Assembly: GCF_018143015.1 (NCBI RefSeq)
Contig: NC_054740.1
Coordinates: 56,064,083 to 56,128,082, forward strand
Reading direction: 5' to 3'
Length of the DNA stretch: 64,000 nucleotides
Source: Lytechinus variegatus
Taxonomy: Eukaryota; Echinodermata; Echinoidea; Temnopleuroida; Toxopneustidae
Shown here: positions 9,529 through 21,766 of the stretch, piece by piece
Layout: every line of letters begins with the position of its first letter
How positions within the stretch are numbered: position 1 is the first letter of the stretch
Program-made: the position numbers and the translations under genes
Notes under the pieces: generated by a model
What the model saw: only the letters and a program-made list of their open reading frames with translations
Databases searched by the model: none
Told to the model about the DNA's origin: nothing

Positions 9529-11375
9529 CAGGGGCGTAGATAGCGGGGGGGGGGGATGGGGGGATGCATCCCCCAGAATTTTAGGTGGGGGGATGGTGTG
9601 TACAATCATCCCCCCAGGTTTCTGTGGGGGAAGAAGCAAAACTATACAGTAATAAAGCAATGAATGCTAGTTAAAATCAATCAATAATAATAGCAGTAAT
9701 AATCATAACGTACAGCAATGACAAACATGATCAAAATTGGACTTTTATTCAGAGTCAATCATCTTATATGCATTTACAACTTGCAAGTTTTAAGTAATAA
9801 CTGTCTTGCGTCGTCATATACATTTAAGGATCGTTATTCAGAGTTTCACCAAGTACATTTCCTTATAATAATTATGTATTTGCAAAGGAGATAAGTTCAA
9901 AATATTTCATTACAGATTTAAGAAAGTGTCGCTTAATCACTCCCTTTCAGAGCAATTGCTTTCATAACACATTAACACTGTTCAAACGAATTAATAAGAA
10001 ATTACCTATACACATACACTGACCCTTTCCCTGCTGGCCATGTCCTCAACCCCTACTTTGCAAAGGAAAGGTGAAAATTTTCAGTCTCTAAGGAGCGAAT
10101 TAGTAAATGAATGATTTTGGAATGAAAGTGCAAATTTTGGATGGCCTCAGTGATATCCGAGGTTTTTTTCACTCAATATTCACTCTTTCATATATTCACT
10201 CCTTAAAGAGTGAACTATTTCACTAATTTTTCAGAGTACTTTGCGCTTTTCAAAGAAGGTAGAATCATCCAATATATAGACATGCCTTAATTCACGAAGG
10301 CAGATTGAATCAATCCATGGATAAGATTAATTTATGGTCTAATTTAGCGTTCATACTTTTGTACTTAATACATGTACTGATTATTGAATCGTTCAAGAGA
10401 ATAGGAACTTAGCAAGTATGTTCCTTTCGAGCGTGTTACCTGATACTGCCATATGAAGCATTAGTATGCCTGTTTTTCCTTCATGTTGGGCATTATAATC
10501 CTTTACTGTTAAGGACTGTTTTGCATAACTATATTGGGTGAAAATAAACGTCTTCCAGTTTCAAGAAGAAGTAAGTCGAGGCGCAATGTATTTTGGAATT
10601 ATACTTATACCAGTGATTTCTGTACGTGCGCAGTCTTCTAGGTTTGAAGGTTATAAACTGTTACATTTCCTTACCTATGTTTTTATCATAATCATCATAA
10701 CAAGGTACATAATAAGAAATGAATCGAAATTATAACAAGTTACTATCTATACAGTTTACTTCCGACAACCCGGTGAGGTTTATTTCATTTCCATACTTAA
10801 TTCAATCAAGCCTTTGTAATCATGGTAATTTTAAACAGAGTGTGCTTATCATTTTAGTGTCCGCATATCTGCACGTGGATAAGAAATATAATGTTGAGCT
10901 TTTTTTATTTTACCCCTATTACTATAATTGTAATTGATATTTTTTTAGTTATTTGGCTGTTTGTTTATTCCTTTAGTTGTTGATTCATTCGTTTGATCAT
11001 TAACAATACCGCTACTTTTAAAAGAGTATACTACTATACTAGTAAAATAAGGAATACTAGTTATTCTAGATCATGTTTAGCAGGACTGTCATGACCAAGA
11101 TGATAACTAGACATCCGACAAATGACATTTCTCTTATGATCATCTTTACTCATTGTCATTAATCAAACAAAAGATTACTGCCATGAAAAATGTGCAAGGA
11201 AGTTTGTTTATTACTGGATGCCCTGTTTATTGCTGAAAGCAAAGTGATTAAAAGACACACGAGATAATCCATGAGGCAGATCGTGTTATTTTGTTATCTT
11301 TAACTCGTCTGCTTTGGCCCATGATATTTTGTTTTTATCGAGTACGTTATCTCCTTCATTCTTTATATTTATATA

Positions 11376-11455
<80 letters not shown>

Positions 11456-11478
11456 ATATAAATATATATAATATATAT

Positions 11479-11524
<46 letters not shown>

Positions 11525-11576
11525 ATGACCCAGCTAGGGATCATCCCCCAGGTCTAAGGACCTGTCTACGCCACTG
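9529..11576 (+). mobile_element. 2-kb non-autonomous hAT-like element, copy 1
   Basis: The ends are CAGGGGCGTAGATAGC and the inverted CCTGTCTACGCCACTG, flanked by a perfect 8-bp duplication AGCAAGGG (9521-9528 and 11577-11584). Its inverted sister is at 21661-23327. The two match closely along the arms (for example ACATGCCTTAATTCACG near 10281). A middle block differs: about 400 bp here (10340-10740) against about 105 bp in the sister. Short frames near 10538-10937 show no hAT dimerisation domain or DDE motif, so it appears non-coding. A TA microsatellite fills 11385-11520. Confidence 0.85.
11385..11520. repeat. (TA)n microsatellite within the 2-kb hAT-like element
   Basis: Nearly pure TA with a few interruptions. 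The sister element has a shorter TA tract at the equivalent place (21717-21785), so the tract was probably present in the parent and has since changed in length. Confidence 0.9.
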
Positions 11577-11584
11577 AGCAAGGG

Positions 11585-14500
11585 AAGCAACATCACTTCC
11601 CATCATAAAAAGAAGACATGATTAAAATAATGTGATGCCTTTGTGAATAATTTTAATCCAGTAGCCTTTTTCATTACTGTTTTTCTTCTTTACGTTTTCA
11701 GTAGTAAACCTGACTTGTATAGTGGACTTCTATTTGGGCCAATAAGAGTGATCCAAACGAAATCTTCTCTCCAGGTTAAAGGTCATATTGTCCATACCTG
11801 AGCAAAATTTACTGTGAGATATTTTGTAATGTTTCAATGATTTAATAGACCAACTTCTTTGACTAGCCAATACAATTGCAGGAATAAACTGAAATTTTCA
11901 AAATCATATGAATATAGCCGTTTCCAAAGTTTCAGACAATATATATGACTTCAATATATTCAATCATGTATTTTGAATCGTAACACAATATCATTCACAT
12001 GGGAATCAAATTGATAGTGATAAACAATGTTATACAAAATATGAAGCAATTGGTTCTTTTAAGGGTGGTTTCCAGTTTCTTCATGGGAGAATTTTACCCA
12101 TGATCTTTGGATTTTCTTAAAATGATTTCTTAACGCTTGCTGAATTCAGCGTTCCTGAGTGTATTCTAAGCCATCCATAATTGTGTATGTGAATCTAAGA
12201 ACTACCCATCTCTTGGCAAAATTTAGATAAAGATAATATTACACACAAATCCTTTTATTCATCTTGATATACTCGAAATGAACTACCATGGACTTGGGTC
12301 TTCCTGACACGGAATGTCACATTACCTGTAAAAAAAGAAATGGGAAGAGAGTAAAGAGATGATAAAAAGGGAAAAAAAGCCTAAAAGAATTGGAAGGCGT
12401 TTCCAGAATCAGTTATGTTCTTCTCTCATGAACCTCTTAAGAGCAACAACATAGAGAATGTGAGAGAGATAAGATTAAGAGAAAGGGAGAGAGAGACGAG
12501 TTTATTGGCTGTGTAATTCAATTTTTCTTTTCAAATGACCTCGCCCTTTGCATTCGATGTAGGGCATTTGACCACTTTAGGCCTACACTGGACTTGACAC
12601 GTACCGATTACAAATCGATATGTGAATAATATAATATTCCATTGTAGGATGGTTTTTAAACAAAAAGTAGATCGGAATTCGATAAATCAACATAATTTGT
12701 TTTTTAAAAAGAACCTAAACATGCCTATAACATAATGTAGATTTTACACTTGAGCAATTATTCCTCGAAACTGGTCTGAGGAACTGAGGATACGAGTCTA
12801 ATAACAATTTGTATAGGCACACTTTCATGTCAGTTCAATTGGAAATTAATCACATGAAATGTGAACGAGTGTTTGTTATGTTTTGTTACGAAAACTGAAT
12901 AATCATTCACCCTGTACTTCCTTTCCGCTTCTTGACCCGAGATACAAACTTAAATTCAAAATCGATCGTTCCCCTTGGTTATGTGTTGATTCAAAGAAGT
13001 AGTTTGACCAAGCAAACGCCAAGAGTTTACAAAAAAAAGCTAAATTGAATGATAGTGCAAGTGTGTGATTCAATTTCCTATAAGGTAACCTTATTATATC
13101 GGCTGACCCTTTTTTAACTTGGCAAGCCAAGTTTTGTTTCATTAATCATTTTGTTCTGTGAACGATAACAGATCGATGAGTGAGATGCCGGGGTGAGATG
13201 AGGACATTTTGATTTTAGATGGAAGAAGAGGTGCTGGAACAATCACGTGACAGGATGGGCGGGATGTTCTTTAAATAAGATGCATTTTGAACAATAAAAA
13301 ACTAACTTGGATTGAAAATAAATTAATAAACCAAATATCACCATGTGCAATCATTTATATTTAAGAAAACGTACAACTCCGATTGGCTAATGATTTCAAT
13401 GAATTGGATTTAAATTGTCTTATACGGTATCTCTATCTTATTTTGTTTTACTGTCTTGCGCCTCCAAACTTTTAACGTTCTTATACATAAAAAAAAAACA
13501 TAACAGCATCTTTCTCGACCAAGACCCAAACAATCAAATTCTTTTCGCCTCTCATAGGCCACTCATGCTTCTTTCCCCTTCATTCCCATCTCCCTCGAGC
13601 ACCCACACATTCACCCACACCCACGCTCCTCACGTGAAGCATTCGTACTCACCCACACCAAAATACAGTCCAGTCCCCTCTATGTCTGATTAAACATAAC
13701 CTGCCGATCATACCCACATAATCGCACGCTCACAAGCGCACTCAAATTACCTTGCCCACTCCCCCCCCATCGCACGAGCGTTATCCTTTCCCCCTCCTCT
13801 CACCCCTTACGGGCCCCCTTTCCTCTCTCTCCCTCTCTCTCTCTCCACCTCTTTCACACACACGCATTCCCTCCCTTTCTTGACTTGACATCGTACTTTC
13901 TCTATTCACTATAATTAGATACTAAGTGCAACGTTATAACATTTCTACCCTTTTCTTCTCTCAAACGTATGCACAACACCCCCCCTTACTCTCTCTCTTC
14001 TCGCCCTTTCATCCATACACAAAACCTTCTCAACCGTCGATCTTCTTTTGAGCATGCGCTATTTTCTTAAAAGAAATACTATACTTATTCCTACGATCGT
14101 ATTGGTTAGTGTTATAATGTTCCATCACCGAGAAGTAAAAAAAAACCTTTTCCAGAACAACTTCCATCTCATATAACACCAGTTGTATGCCCACCTGTCA
14201 GCAAAGCAAAGGGAACGACTTTTTTTCTGCTGGCCGGAGCAATTGGCTGTCGATAAATCTTTCATTAACAAGTGATCGGTAAGTCTTAACCAAAATTCAG
14301 ATTTTATATAACGATTTCTCAACACGAACTTGTACTCGACGCTATACATTGATTCAAGGTGACATAGAAATGACCATAATCGTGGTTTAATTGTTCCCGT
14401 CAAACATGTTTAATTCAAGGTAAAGATTCTGTCTCGTTAGGTTTTTATTCTTCCAGAAAGTAATGTTATACTAACTTTAAAAAAACGTAGTTGCCCTCAG

Positions 14501-15077
14501 ACCTATATAATATTTATTGTTCTTATGTTATACACTTTGGGTAACGCTCGAAACATCTTTCACAGGCGCAAATCTGTACCTTTCTGGTCCGTAAGGTACA
14601 AATTTTCACCTGTTAAAGTGCTTTAAAACCAAGACGATGCAGTGCTTACAGTAATGCACTCTGGATCACTGGGATCTAAAATAAATCCAGATTGAGTGTG
14701 GTTTGTGATTAGTTTAAATTAAAATTTATCTTTGGTCCTAAAGATTTATATATTATTTAAATCTCAAAGGATTTCAATTCAAATCTTCAAGAATTTGAAT
14801 TTTAATCTTAACGATTTAAATTTAAATTTCAGGGTTAAAATGTCGAATCCATATAATATAGAGTGTAGATTTGGGTTGCACAGGTAAGAAGTGCAATTAT
14901 GAACTCTGATAAGTGTTACTTTGTTATTAACTAGCTTTTTAAGTAACAAATTTACTCAATTAAAAGCGTAATTTATTCAGATAATCAGCACTGTATAAAC
15001 TAAAACATTGACTTTCCAATTGATGTTTGATTAACGTATGAAAGTTCTTTTACATCTTATTAAGATAACGATGATTG
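11585..15077. other. Mostly no recognised feature; C/T-rich tract
   Basis: About 3.5 kb between transposons. A pyrimidine-rich stretch at 13550-14000 (CTCTCTCCC words) is simple-sequence biased. 14700-14840 is rich in ATTTAAAT words. The only gene-like hint is the small exon candidate at 12255-12325 on the - strand. Frames such as 12903-13142 (-) and 14125-14403 (-) have no recognisable domain. Confidence 0.45.
12255..12325 (-). CDS. Candidate terminal coding exon of an unknown gene
   Basis: On the - strand a strong acceptor (CCCATTTCTTTTTTTACAG) is followed by 22 open codons ending in TAA: NVTFRVRKTQVHG, then SSFRVYQDE. An AATAAA overlaps the stop region. The residues look protein-like and the acceptor is good, but no upstream exon on the - strand was found and the exon is too short to assign. 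It could equally be chance. Confidence 0.2.
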
Positions 15078-15322
15078 CACACTGTAAAAACTGCGGTGTT
15101 AAAACTGACACCAATCGGTGTTAATAGAGGACCACACCCTGAGGTGTTAAAATTACACCCTAGAGATTAAACATAACACCAAAGAGTGTACATGTAACAA
15201 CAAAATGTGTTGTAATAACACCTTTAGGTGTAATACTAACACCTTCAATTTAACCACGGTGTAAAATAACTAGTGTGGTCCTCTATGTACACCAGTTAAC
15301 AACACAGTTTTTGCTGTGCACC
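15078..15322. mobile_element. Palindromic element built of GTGTTA/TAACAC words
   Basis: The ends are CACACTGTAAAAACTGCGG and the inverted ACACAGTTTTTGCTGTGCACC. The interior is a run of short alternating words (GGTGTTA, TAACACC, GTGTAATA) and includes GAGGACCACACC, mirrored by GTGTGGTCCTC. About 245 bp, no frame. Target duplication not resolved. Confidence 0.6.
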
Positions 15323-16841
15323 TGTGTTGGGTCTATAGGAGACGATGTAGATCTTGAATAATCCGCCAATGCATTAACTATTGAAGAGAAGGGACCTCTC
15401 CCCACCGCTTTTTTGAAAAGTTGATTTCAAGAAAATGCGTCTTTCTTTCATGTTCAGTGACGATAAGATAAAGCCCTTAATAATTAATATTTTTCACCAA
15501 TCGATATTTTTTTAACTTTCTTTGATGGCAATGTTAACTTTAAGAGGTACTGCATGAACTTCATTTTTTCTTATTTTTGACATTTTTCCCATGCATGCAC
15601 CTGATAAAGTTTTGTGAAAAATAATGCGAAACAATCAAACAGATTATACTGATTTTTATTTAAAAAAAATGAGAAGGAAATTAGACGCAGAGTTTAATTC
15701 TATAGTGTTTAAATCATTTTGAATGCACACTGAACTAAAAGTTTAGAACCAAATCATTTTTTTAATTTGACCATTCCTGGATTCGATGCGACGTGAAAAT
15801 CTTTTCAAAATTAATGAATCTTTGTTCATTTTTCTTCAAATGTTCATCACATTCACTTCACAATATTCATTTCACATGTTTGCACTTAACAGTCTTGTAT
15901 GACTTGTTCTTTCTTCTACACATCCTCTCCAATCACTCTATTTAATGGCTATTGGCAATTCAATGTATGTTTTGCAAGTCTCTAACAATAAAAGAAACAA
16001 ACGGGAACAGCATTTGAATTAATACAACAATTTAATAGGAAAAACAAATCAAATAAATATATCATACAAATCTATTTCAATTGTAAGGATTAGTTCGTCC
16101 TGCTAATACAAGGATAAATTAATCTTCGTTTTAAAGCTACAAGAGGATAATAATTGTCTTTTCATCAAGTATCGCATTCCGAAGACGCCCTTCATTTCAG
16201 CTTCAACAAAGCTTAAAAGGGACACTACACAGCAACTGAAATATTTGCTTGTTGAGACAGGAATCAGGAGGCAAGAAATTTGGAGAAAAAAATCATTGCC
16301 GTAGATTTACTTATTATTTTATTGGGAAAAGGTCTTTCGCAGGTCATAATAAAATCGTGCAAAATTTAACAGAATTCACGAAACAGCCCAGGCCTAGCTG
16401 TCCGCAATTACCCCATATCTGTATTGACCCCGCTCTCCCTTACAACTAAATCATCTAAAATGGCATCACGCAATTCTCAATTCCAGTAGTACTTACCATA
16501 ACCTATCTAATTATTGGTCATTATTTTATTAGAAAAAACTGGGTCCGACATGAGGGTTTCATCAACTATATGAATAAATTTCAAAATCAATTTAATTAGT
16601 TGATGATGCTTATACTCGATTATTTTTTTTAGCAAGGTTGTCATGTTTGTATTTACTTTTTCCCAGACGATTTTAAAACTATATTCGTATAAGCATCTCA
16701 GCAATCTATTTCAAGGTTATGGAATTTGCGGAATGCTAGAACCCTTTCGTGTAGCTTTTGACAACATTTTCTGATTATAAGGAATTAAATATTTTTATAC
16801 TCAAAATAATCTACGGAAATGACGAAAGTATACATATTTAT
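15323..16841. other. No gene seen
   Basis: AT-rich sequence without a coding frame of note, a splice pair or paired repeats. A 66-residue frame at 16249-16449 has no domain. Confidence 0.5.
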
Positions 16842-17390
16842 CCCGGGGTCACTTACATTGACGACTGGATACCATGCGCGACAAAAAAACACGTAAAAAG
16901 GATGTCTTTTTCACGATATAGGGCACGTTACGTACGTAACGTGATAAGAGTGTCAAAAACACAAAAAAATAATAAAAAAAGGGTATCTATTTCGCTAGGA
17001 AAAGGGTCGAGTTTGCGGGGATGATAAAACAAACTTAAAATGTTTTATAAAGTATGTCCTTTTTGCCCCAACACTTCGTGTTTAGAGTCCAATTTGCGCG
17101 AGGTGTAGAAGCTGCATGGGGTCGTACTATAAACCAAATAAGGTAAAGCCGTCGACCGAAGGACCCGTAACAATAAAATATTCCTGTACTTGTTTAGGGG
17201 TTCATTTTAGGGAATATTTGCCAAGAGTATCGTTCTGTTTCCAATACTTGGTAAGGGTAGGGTTTCACATGCCAATAATTGTTAAGGGGTGCATTTTCAG
17301 AATATAGAAATTACGTGTTTAGGGTGCTTTTCGAGACCCCATGGTCGCGCATGGTATCCACTCGTGAATGGAAGTGCCCCCCATCCCGGG
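16842..17390 (+). mobile_element. hAT-like palindromic MITE, family G, copy 3 (best preserved)
   Basis: The left end is CCCGGGGTCACTTACATTG and the right end the inverted GAAGTGCCCCCCATCCCGGG. The flanking 8-bp duplication is perfect: ATATTTAT at 16834-16841 and 17391-17398. Inside lies the 20-bp perfect palindrome CACGTTACGTACGTAACGTG near 16924. 549 bp, non-coding. This copy fixes the ends and duplication length for the whole family. Confidence 0.85.
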
Positions 17391-17398
17391 ATATTTAT

Positions 17399-18244
17399 TA
17401 CGTGATTGGGTGTCGGATTTGTAGCTGGACAAAGTGGGGATAATCAAAACACGGGGTGGAAACTCACAGCCGCTTTACAATAATTGAGTGACGTTTGGAA
17501 ATATAACATGTGCTTATCTTCTTTCGAATTTCGGAAAACAGCTCATTTCGTGATTATATAAAAAAAATCTAAAAATCCAATGCAAAAAAGTCTGAATATC
17601 TTATTTGACGAAAAACTTGATTTTATTCAAATTCCATATTTTCACAAAAGTACGAAGAAAGATTGCGCTATGCCGCAACTCTTTCCTTTACAACAACAAA
17701 ATGCCGCCTTTCCGATTAAAGTGCAGTCTCTTCACTCTCTCGTCTACTTTCCAAAAATATTCTGAGCGTATCATTTGTGATGATAAAGGAGACACATAAC
17801 GAAACTTTAAATTATAAAGACAGCGCTTGCTCTACCGTCCCAATGACAATAGAAAACAACTTTGTGGAATAATTTCTGATGAGGAAAATGTGCCCTTTTT
17901 TTAATGTGGAAATGCATGTATGGCGTTACCTGCTTTTGATATTGAACTTCATTTTATTTAGCATCATGGTGATCATTAAAAAATATCCCTATTTTTGAAA
18001 AAAAACAGAGTTGCTTCCTTTTATCAGGGGACTTCACTGTAATAAATTATTGTCAATAATGCGGGAGAAATGATCAACTTGAATAAAACATTAATTTGTG
18101 TAAAATCGAAGGATTAAATAAGTAAATCAATTACTTCCGATGCAAATTAATAATATTTCAATATCTTTATCATTAAAGTAGAACATAATTTTGTAACCCG
18201 ATGATTGGAGGTATTAAATAATATTCAAAATAGGTCTATGCTAA
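17399..18244. other. No gene seen
   Basis: AT-rich. Two overlapping short frames at 17580-17799 have no domain or supporting splice sites. Confidence 0.5.
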
Positions 18245-18855
18245 TTAAAGGTCAAGTCCACCTCATAAAAATGTTGATTTGAATCAATAGAGAAAAATCA
18301 GACAAGCACAATGCTGAAGATTTCATCAAAATCGGATGTAAAATAAGAAAGTTATGACATTTCAAAGTTTCGCTTATTTTTAACAAAATAGTTATATGAA
18401 CGAGCCAGTTACATCCAAATGAGAGAGTTGATGATGTCACTCACTCACTATTTCTTTTGTTTTGTATTGTTTGAATTATACAATATTTCAATTTTTATGA
18501 ATTTGACGATTAGGACCTCCTTGCCTGAAGCACAAAATGTTAAAATAATGGAATTCCAGGTGTTCAGGGAGGAATGAAACTTCATTTCACATGACAATGA
18601 CGAGAAAATCAAAATATTTCATATTTCAAACAATAAAAACAAAAGAAATAATGAGTGAATGACATCATCGACTCTCTCATTTGGATGTAGCTGGCTCGTT
18701 CATATAACTGTTTTTGTGAAATGAAGCGAAATTTTTGAAATGTCATAACTTTCTTATTTTACATCCGATTTTGATTAAATTTTTAGTGTTATGCTTGTTG
18801 GATTTTTCTTTTTTTATTCAGTTCAAGTTTTTGTTGAGGTGGACTTGTCCTTTAA
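18245..18855. mobile_element. TTAA-ended palindromic MITE, family A, complete copy
   Basis: The ends are TTAAAGGTCAAGTCCACC and GGTGGACTTGTCCTTTAA. The arms carry AATCGGATGTAAAATAAG near 18331 and, inverted, CTTATTTTACATCCGATTT near 18754. Near the centre are ATGATGTCACTCACTCAC and its mirror. 611 bp, no coding frame. TTAA tips suggest a TTAA target site. Confidence 0.85.
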
Positions 18856-18889
18856 AGGCTCTTTCAGGTTTAAACTTGCTCTATGACTG

Positions 18890-19075
18890 GATCTGGATTA
18901 TAGCTCAATGCGCACCACCGATCATACTTCAACAAGTTTCCCTCTACTAGGGGGAAACCCAGGTGTAGTGGTCCACCTGCACCCCCTAATAATCAGTTAT
19001 ATCGGGAGGAGAGACATACGGGTCGCAATTCTGTGTGCGCGCCCTTCGAGGCTAACCAGAATGACTGGCTCCTCA
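18890..19075 (+). mobile_element. SINE fragment related to the 60658-61044 family
   Basis: GGTGTAGTGGTCCACCTGCA and CAGTTATATCGGGAGGAGAG match, in the sense direction, the body of the full SINE at 60658-61044. The stretch GATTATAGCTCAATGCGCACC at 18896-18916 may be a decayed head. Body fragment only. Confidence 0.6.
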
Positions 19076-19779
19076 AAAAATGCGCCTTTGAATGTCTTTG
19101 ACAGATACATGTTTCATACTGTTATGTTTTTAGACTTTGTAATCAACAAAAAAATTATCCACTATATTAATGAAACATGCGAATTCACTTTTTTTCAAGT
19201 TTTCCTCATACTTGTTTACTGAGATGTGTAAATTTGCGTTTCCCCATTTATACATCATCATATACATACATACTGATATTTATCAACATTTGTATAGAAA
19301 TCTCGAATGGAAAAAAAACGCAGTCATCATTACTACAAAACAATTTGATACAAGATGAGCTGATATGACGTCACATACTGGGCAATTTGTCTTTTTGTAT
19401 CAAAAAGTTGTAATTGTAAACTATTTTTTAAACATTAATTTTCAGCACTGGGAACTTCCATATAATTATTTTTGCAGTTTGCATTCAGTTCTAATCATAA
19501 TATCGAATATTACTTGTCAAATTATTCTCCGTTTTTCAGTTTCTTAGATACAAATCATCATCTTCATTTTCGCCATCATGATCGTTTTTCTTTATGATAT
19601 ATATTATAGCAACTGTGTGTTTGTTTTTCGATCGTTTTACTTAATTGATGCTAGATAATTCGTAGCCATCCGTTTTGCTCATAATGATGATATGATTATG
19701 CTTCGGTTTGTCATATTTTCCAGCGTTTTGCTTACAATCGCAATTCATCTTCTGCAACTGATTTATGTTCAATTCAATA

Positions 19780-19787
<8 letters not shown>
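19076..19787. other. No gene seen
   Basis: AT-rich, with three short overlapping frames (19170-19547) that have no domains. Likely unique intergenic DNA. Confidence 0.45.

Positions 19788-19853
<66 letters not shown>
19788..19853. repeat. Compound (TA)n(GA)n microsatellite
   Basis: A TA run of about 30 bp passes directly into a GA run of about 35 bp, immediately before the long hairpins. Confidence 0.9.
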
Positions 19854-19856
<3 letters not shown>

Positions 19857-19922
19857 AATAAGTAGTGATATACTGCAATATCTAATAGTGCTCGACTGTG
19901 TAGGAGCTGAGTATAAATAACT

Positions 19923-20050
19923 TATTGGTTGGATTGCTTAACTAAGCTGGTCGTACAGACTGTTTTACCCGAAGGATCATCAGCGACTCCTGATGATCCT
20001 TCGGGTGAAACAGTCTGTACGACCAGCTTAGTTAAGCAATCCAACCAATA
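19923..20050. mobile_element. Near-perfect 61-bp hairpin with a hammerhead-like core (Penelope-like remnant?)
   Basis: Arms 19923-19983 and 19990-20050 are inverted copies with one mismatch and a 6-nt loop. The right arm reads CTGATGA, a 10-nt UUCG-capped insert, GAAA and ACAGTCTGT, which is the ordered core of a type I hammerhead ribozyme (CUGANGA...GAAA). On the - strand the loop places GTCG before CTGATGA and CGAC after the GUA site, giving a 4-bp stem I. Hammerhead motifs are known in the terminal repeats of Penelope-like retroelements. No reverse transcriptase or GIY-YIG domain is nearby. Activity is untested. Confidence 0.55.
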
Positions 20051-20068
20051 GATTATTTATTTATATAT

Positions 20069-20144
20069 ATCCATTAATATTTTATTTGACTTTTTCTTCT
20101 ACATAACAATATGGTGACATAAATGCAACATAGACATTTTGACA

Positions 20145-20198
<54 letters not shown>

Positions 20199-20281
20199 GA
20201 TTTATTGTCAAAATATCTATGTTGCATTTATGTCATGTTATGTAGAAGAAAAAGTCAAATCAAATCAAATATTAATGGATA
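20069..20281. repeat. Second adjacent inverted repeat with (TA)n loop
   Basis: The left arm (about 20070-20149: CCATTAATATTTTATTTGAC to TTTTGACAATAAAT) and right arm (about 20201-20280: TTTATTGTCAAAATATC to AATATTAATGGATA) are inverted copies with small gaps, separated by about 50 bp of TA. It starts 19 bp after the first hairpin, so the two probably belong to one inverted retroelement end structure. Confidence 0.7.
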
Positions 20282-20805
20282 TTCCATTTAAAGATAAAAA
20301 TAGGAAGAGAGACCAACATCATAAATCGAGGCCAGTAGACTGAAAAACACAATTGATTTTTTAATAGATGGAGTAAACATCAATTTTATATTATTTTTGG
20401 CGAATTGTATAAATATTAATAGCGGATTTTTTTTGCACAGAGAGCATTTTCATAATTTCGATAAAAGGTCAATACTGTTTCGATCACACACAATACACAG
20501 TGAAAGCTTCCTTTACAAACTGCAAATTAAGAGGAAATATAAGCTGAATCAAATTCAAAACAGTTGCCTTAGTCAGTTCCTAGCTCTTAACTTCTGATCA
20601 TAATACACCGAAAAATATGTCTCAATATCAGGGAGTCATGAGTTAATATTTTCCTCTCTTCTCTTGATTGTCAGCGCTAACTTTCTGCTTTTAAAGTGTA
20701 TTTTATTCAAACTTTTAGCGACAGAGAAAAAATTCAGGATTTCCTGAATGGTTTTGAAGTATGAAGGTCATCGATATTTTTAATTGTGTTAGAAAAGTTA
20801 AAAAA
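20282..20805. other. No gene seen
   Basis: AT-rich, with no paired repeats and no credible frame. Confidence 0.5.
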
Positions 20806-21249
20806 TTCATGATTTGAATGATGATTCCAGTGCAAAAATACGGCTAATGACGAATATTTAGCACGTGTGAAACCAGACTATAGAACATGATGAGAATCAC
20901 GAACGCTAATAATAGCAATCATCATAATGATGATTCAAGATTCACGTATGAAAAGGCCCTAAGACATGTAATACTAAGGACCTTTTCACACGTGAATTTT
21001 GAATCATCATTGTAATGATAATTGCAATTCGTCTTTAGAATCATCGGAGCTTTCATACACTCACTCGAAACTGTGATTTGAGTGAAACTTAACTGGAATT
21101 CACCTCCAGAGTAGAATTTGAATTCATAATTGTGATTAGCGTTCGTGACTCTTATTGGTTTCACACGTGCTAAAAATTCGTCATTAGCCTTATTTTTCAT
21201 TAGAATCATCATTCAAATTACGATTTTTCTTCCCAATGTGAAAGGGCGG
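20806..21249. mobile_element. Two inverted fragments of a TTTTCACACGTGAA palindromic element
   Basis: The right piece (about 20978-21249) runs from CCTTTTCACACGTGAATTT to CCCAATGTGAAAGGG. The left piece (20806-20975) holds the same words inverted: GAATGATGATTCCAGTG, TAGCACGTGTGAAACCAG, AACGCTAATAATAGC, CACGTATGAAAAGG. The pair makes a larger imperfect palindrome. Non-coding. The 96-residue frame on the - strand is a by-product. Confidence 0.6.
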
Positions 21250-21660
21250 CAAGAGATAAACATACGTTGCAAAATCATGTTTATTCCATTCCATGATATC
21301 GTAAGAAAATGAAAAGAAAATGTAAAGAACGTCATTTGAAACATACTTATCGTGACTGAAAAGTGAAAGTTCTACCGTCTACTCAAACATCTTCATGTTT
21401 ACGAGAGATGTAACAGTAGAGAGGAAGAGAATGGAAGGAAATATTTAAATTGTAATCTTAGACATATATAATGAGTTTTCACATCCGAATCATTACGTAA
21501 GATGATTCCTATATAAGCATTGCGAGAAAAAGCGAGACCGCAGGGAAGTGAGAAGAAAAAGTGATATTATCGTGCTCAATAAATTTATTTCGAGTTCAAA
21601 TTGTAAAGGTGATATAGCTACTATGATATTGAGAAGCATCCTCTCTCCCTCTCTCTCTCT
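21250..21660. other. No gene seen; CT tract at right end
   Basis: AT-rich sequence ending in CTCTCTCT, which served as target for the adjacent hAT-like insertion. Confidence 0.5.
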
Positions 21661-21716
21661 CAGTGGCGTAGACAGGTCCTTAGACCGGGGGGATGATCCC
21701 TAGCTGGGATATACTT

Positions 21717-21766
<50 letters not shown>

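Noticed and set aside
10538-10937. Possible transposase in the 2-kb hAT-like element
   Set aside because: The short frames lack hAT motifs and fall partly in a block missing from the sister element.
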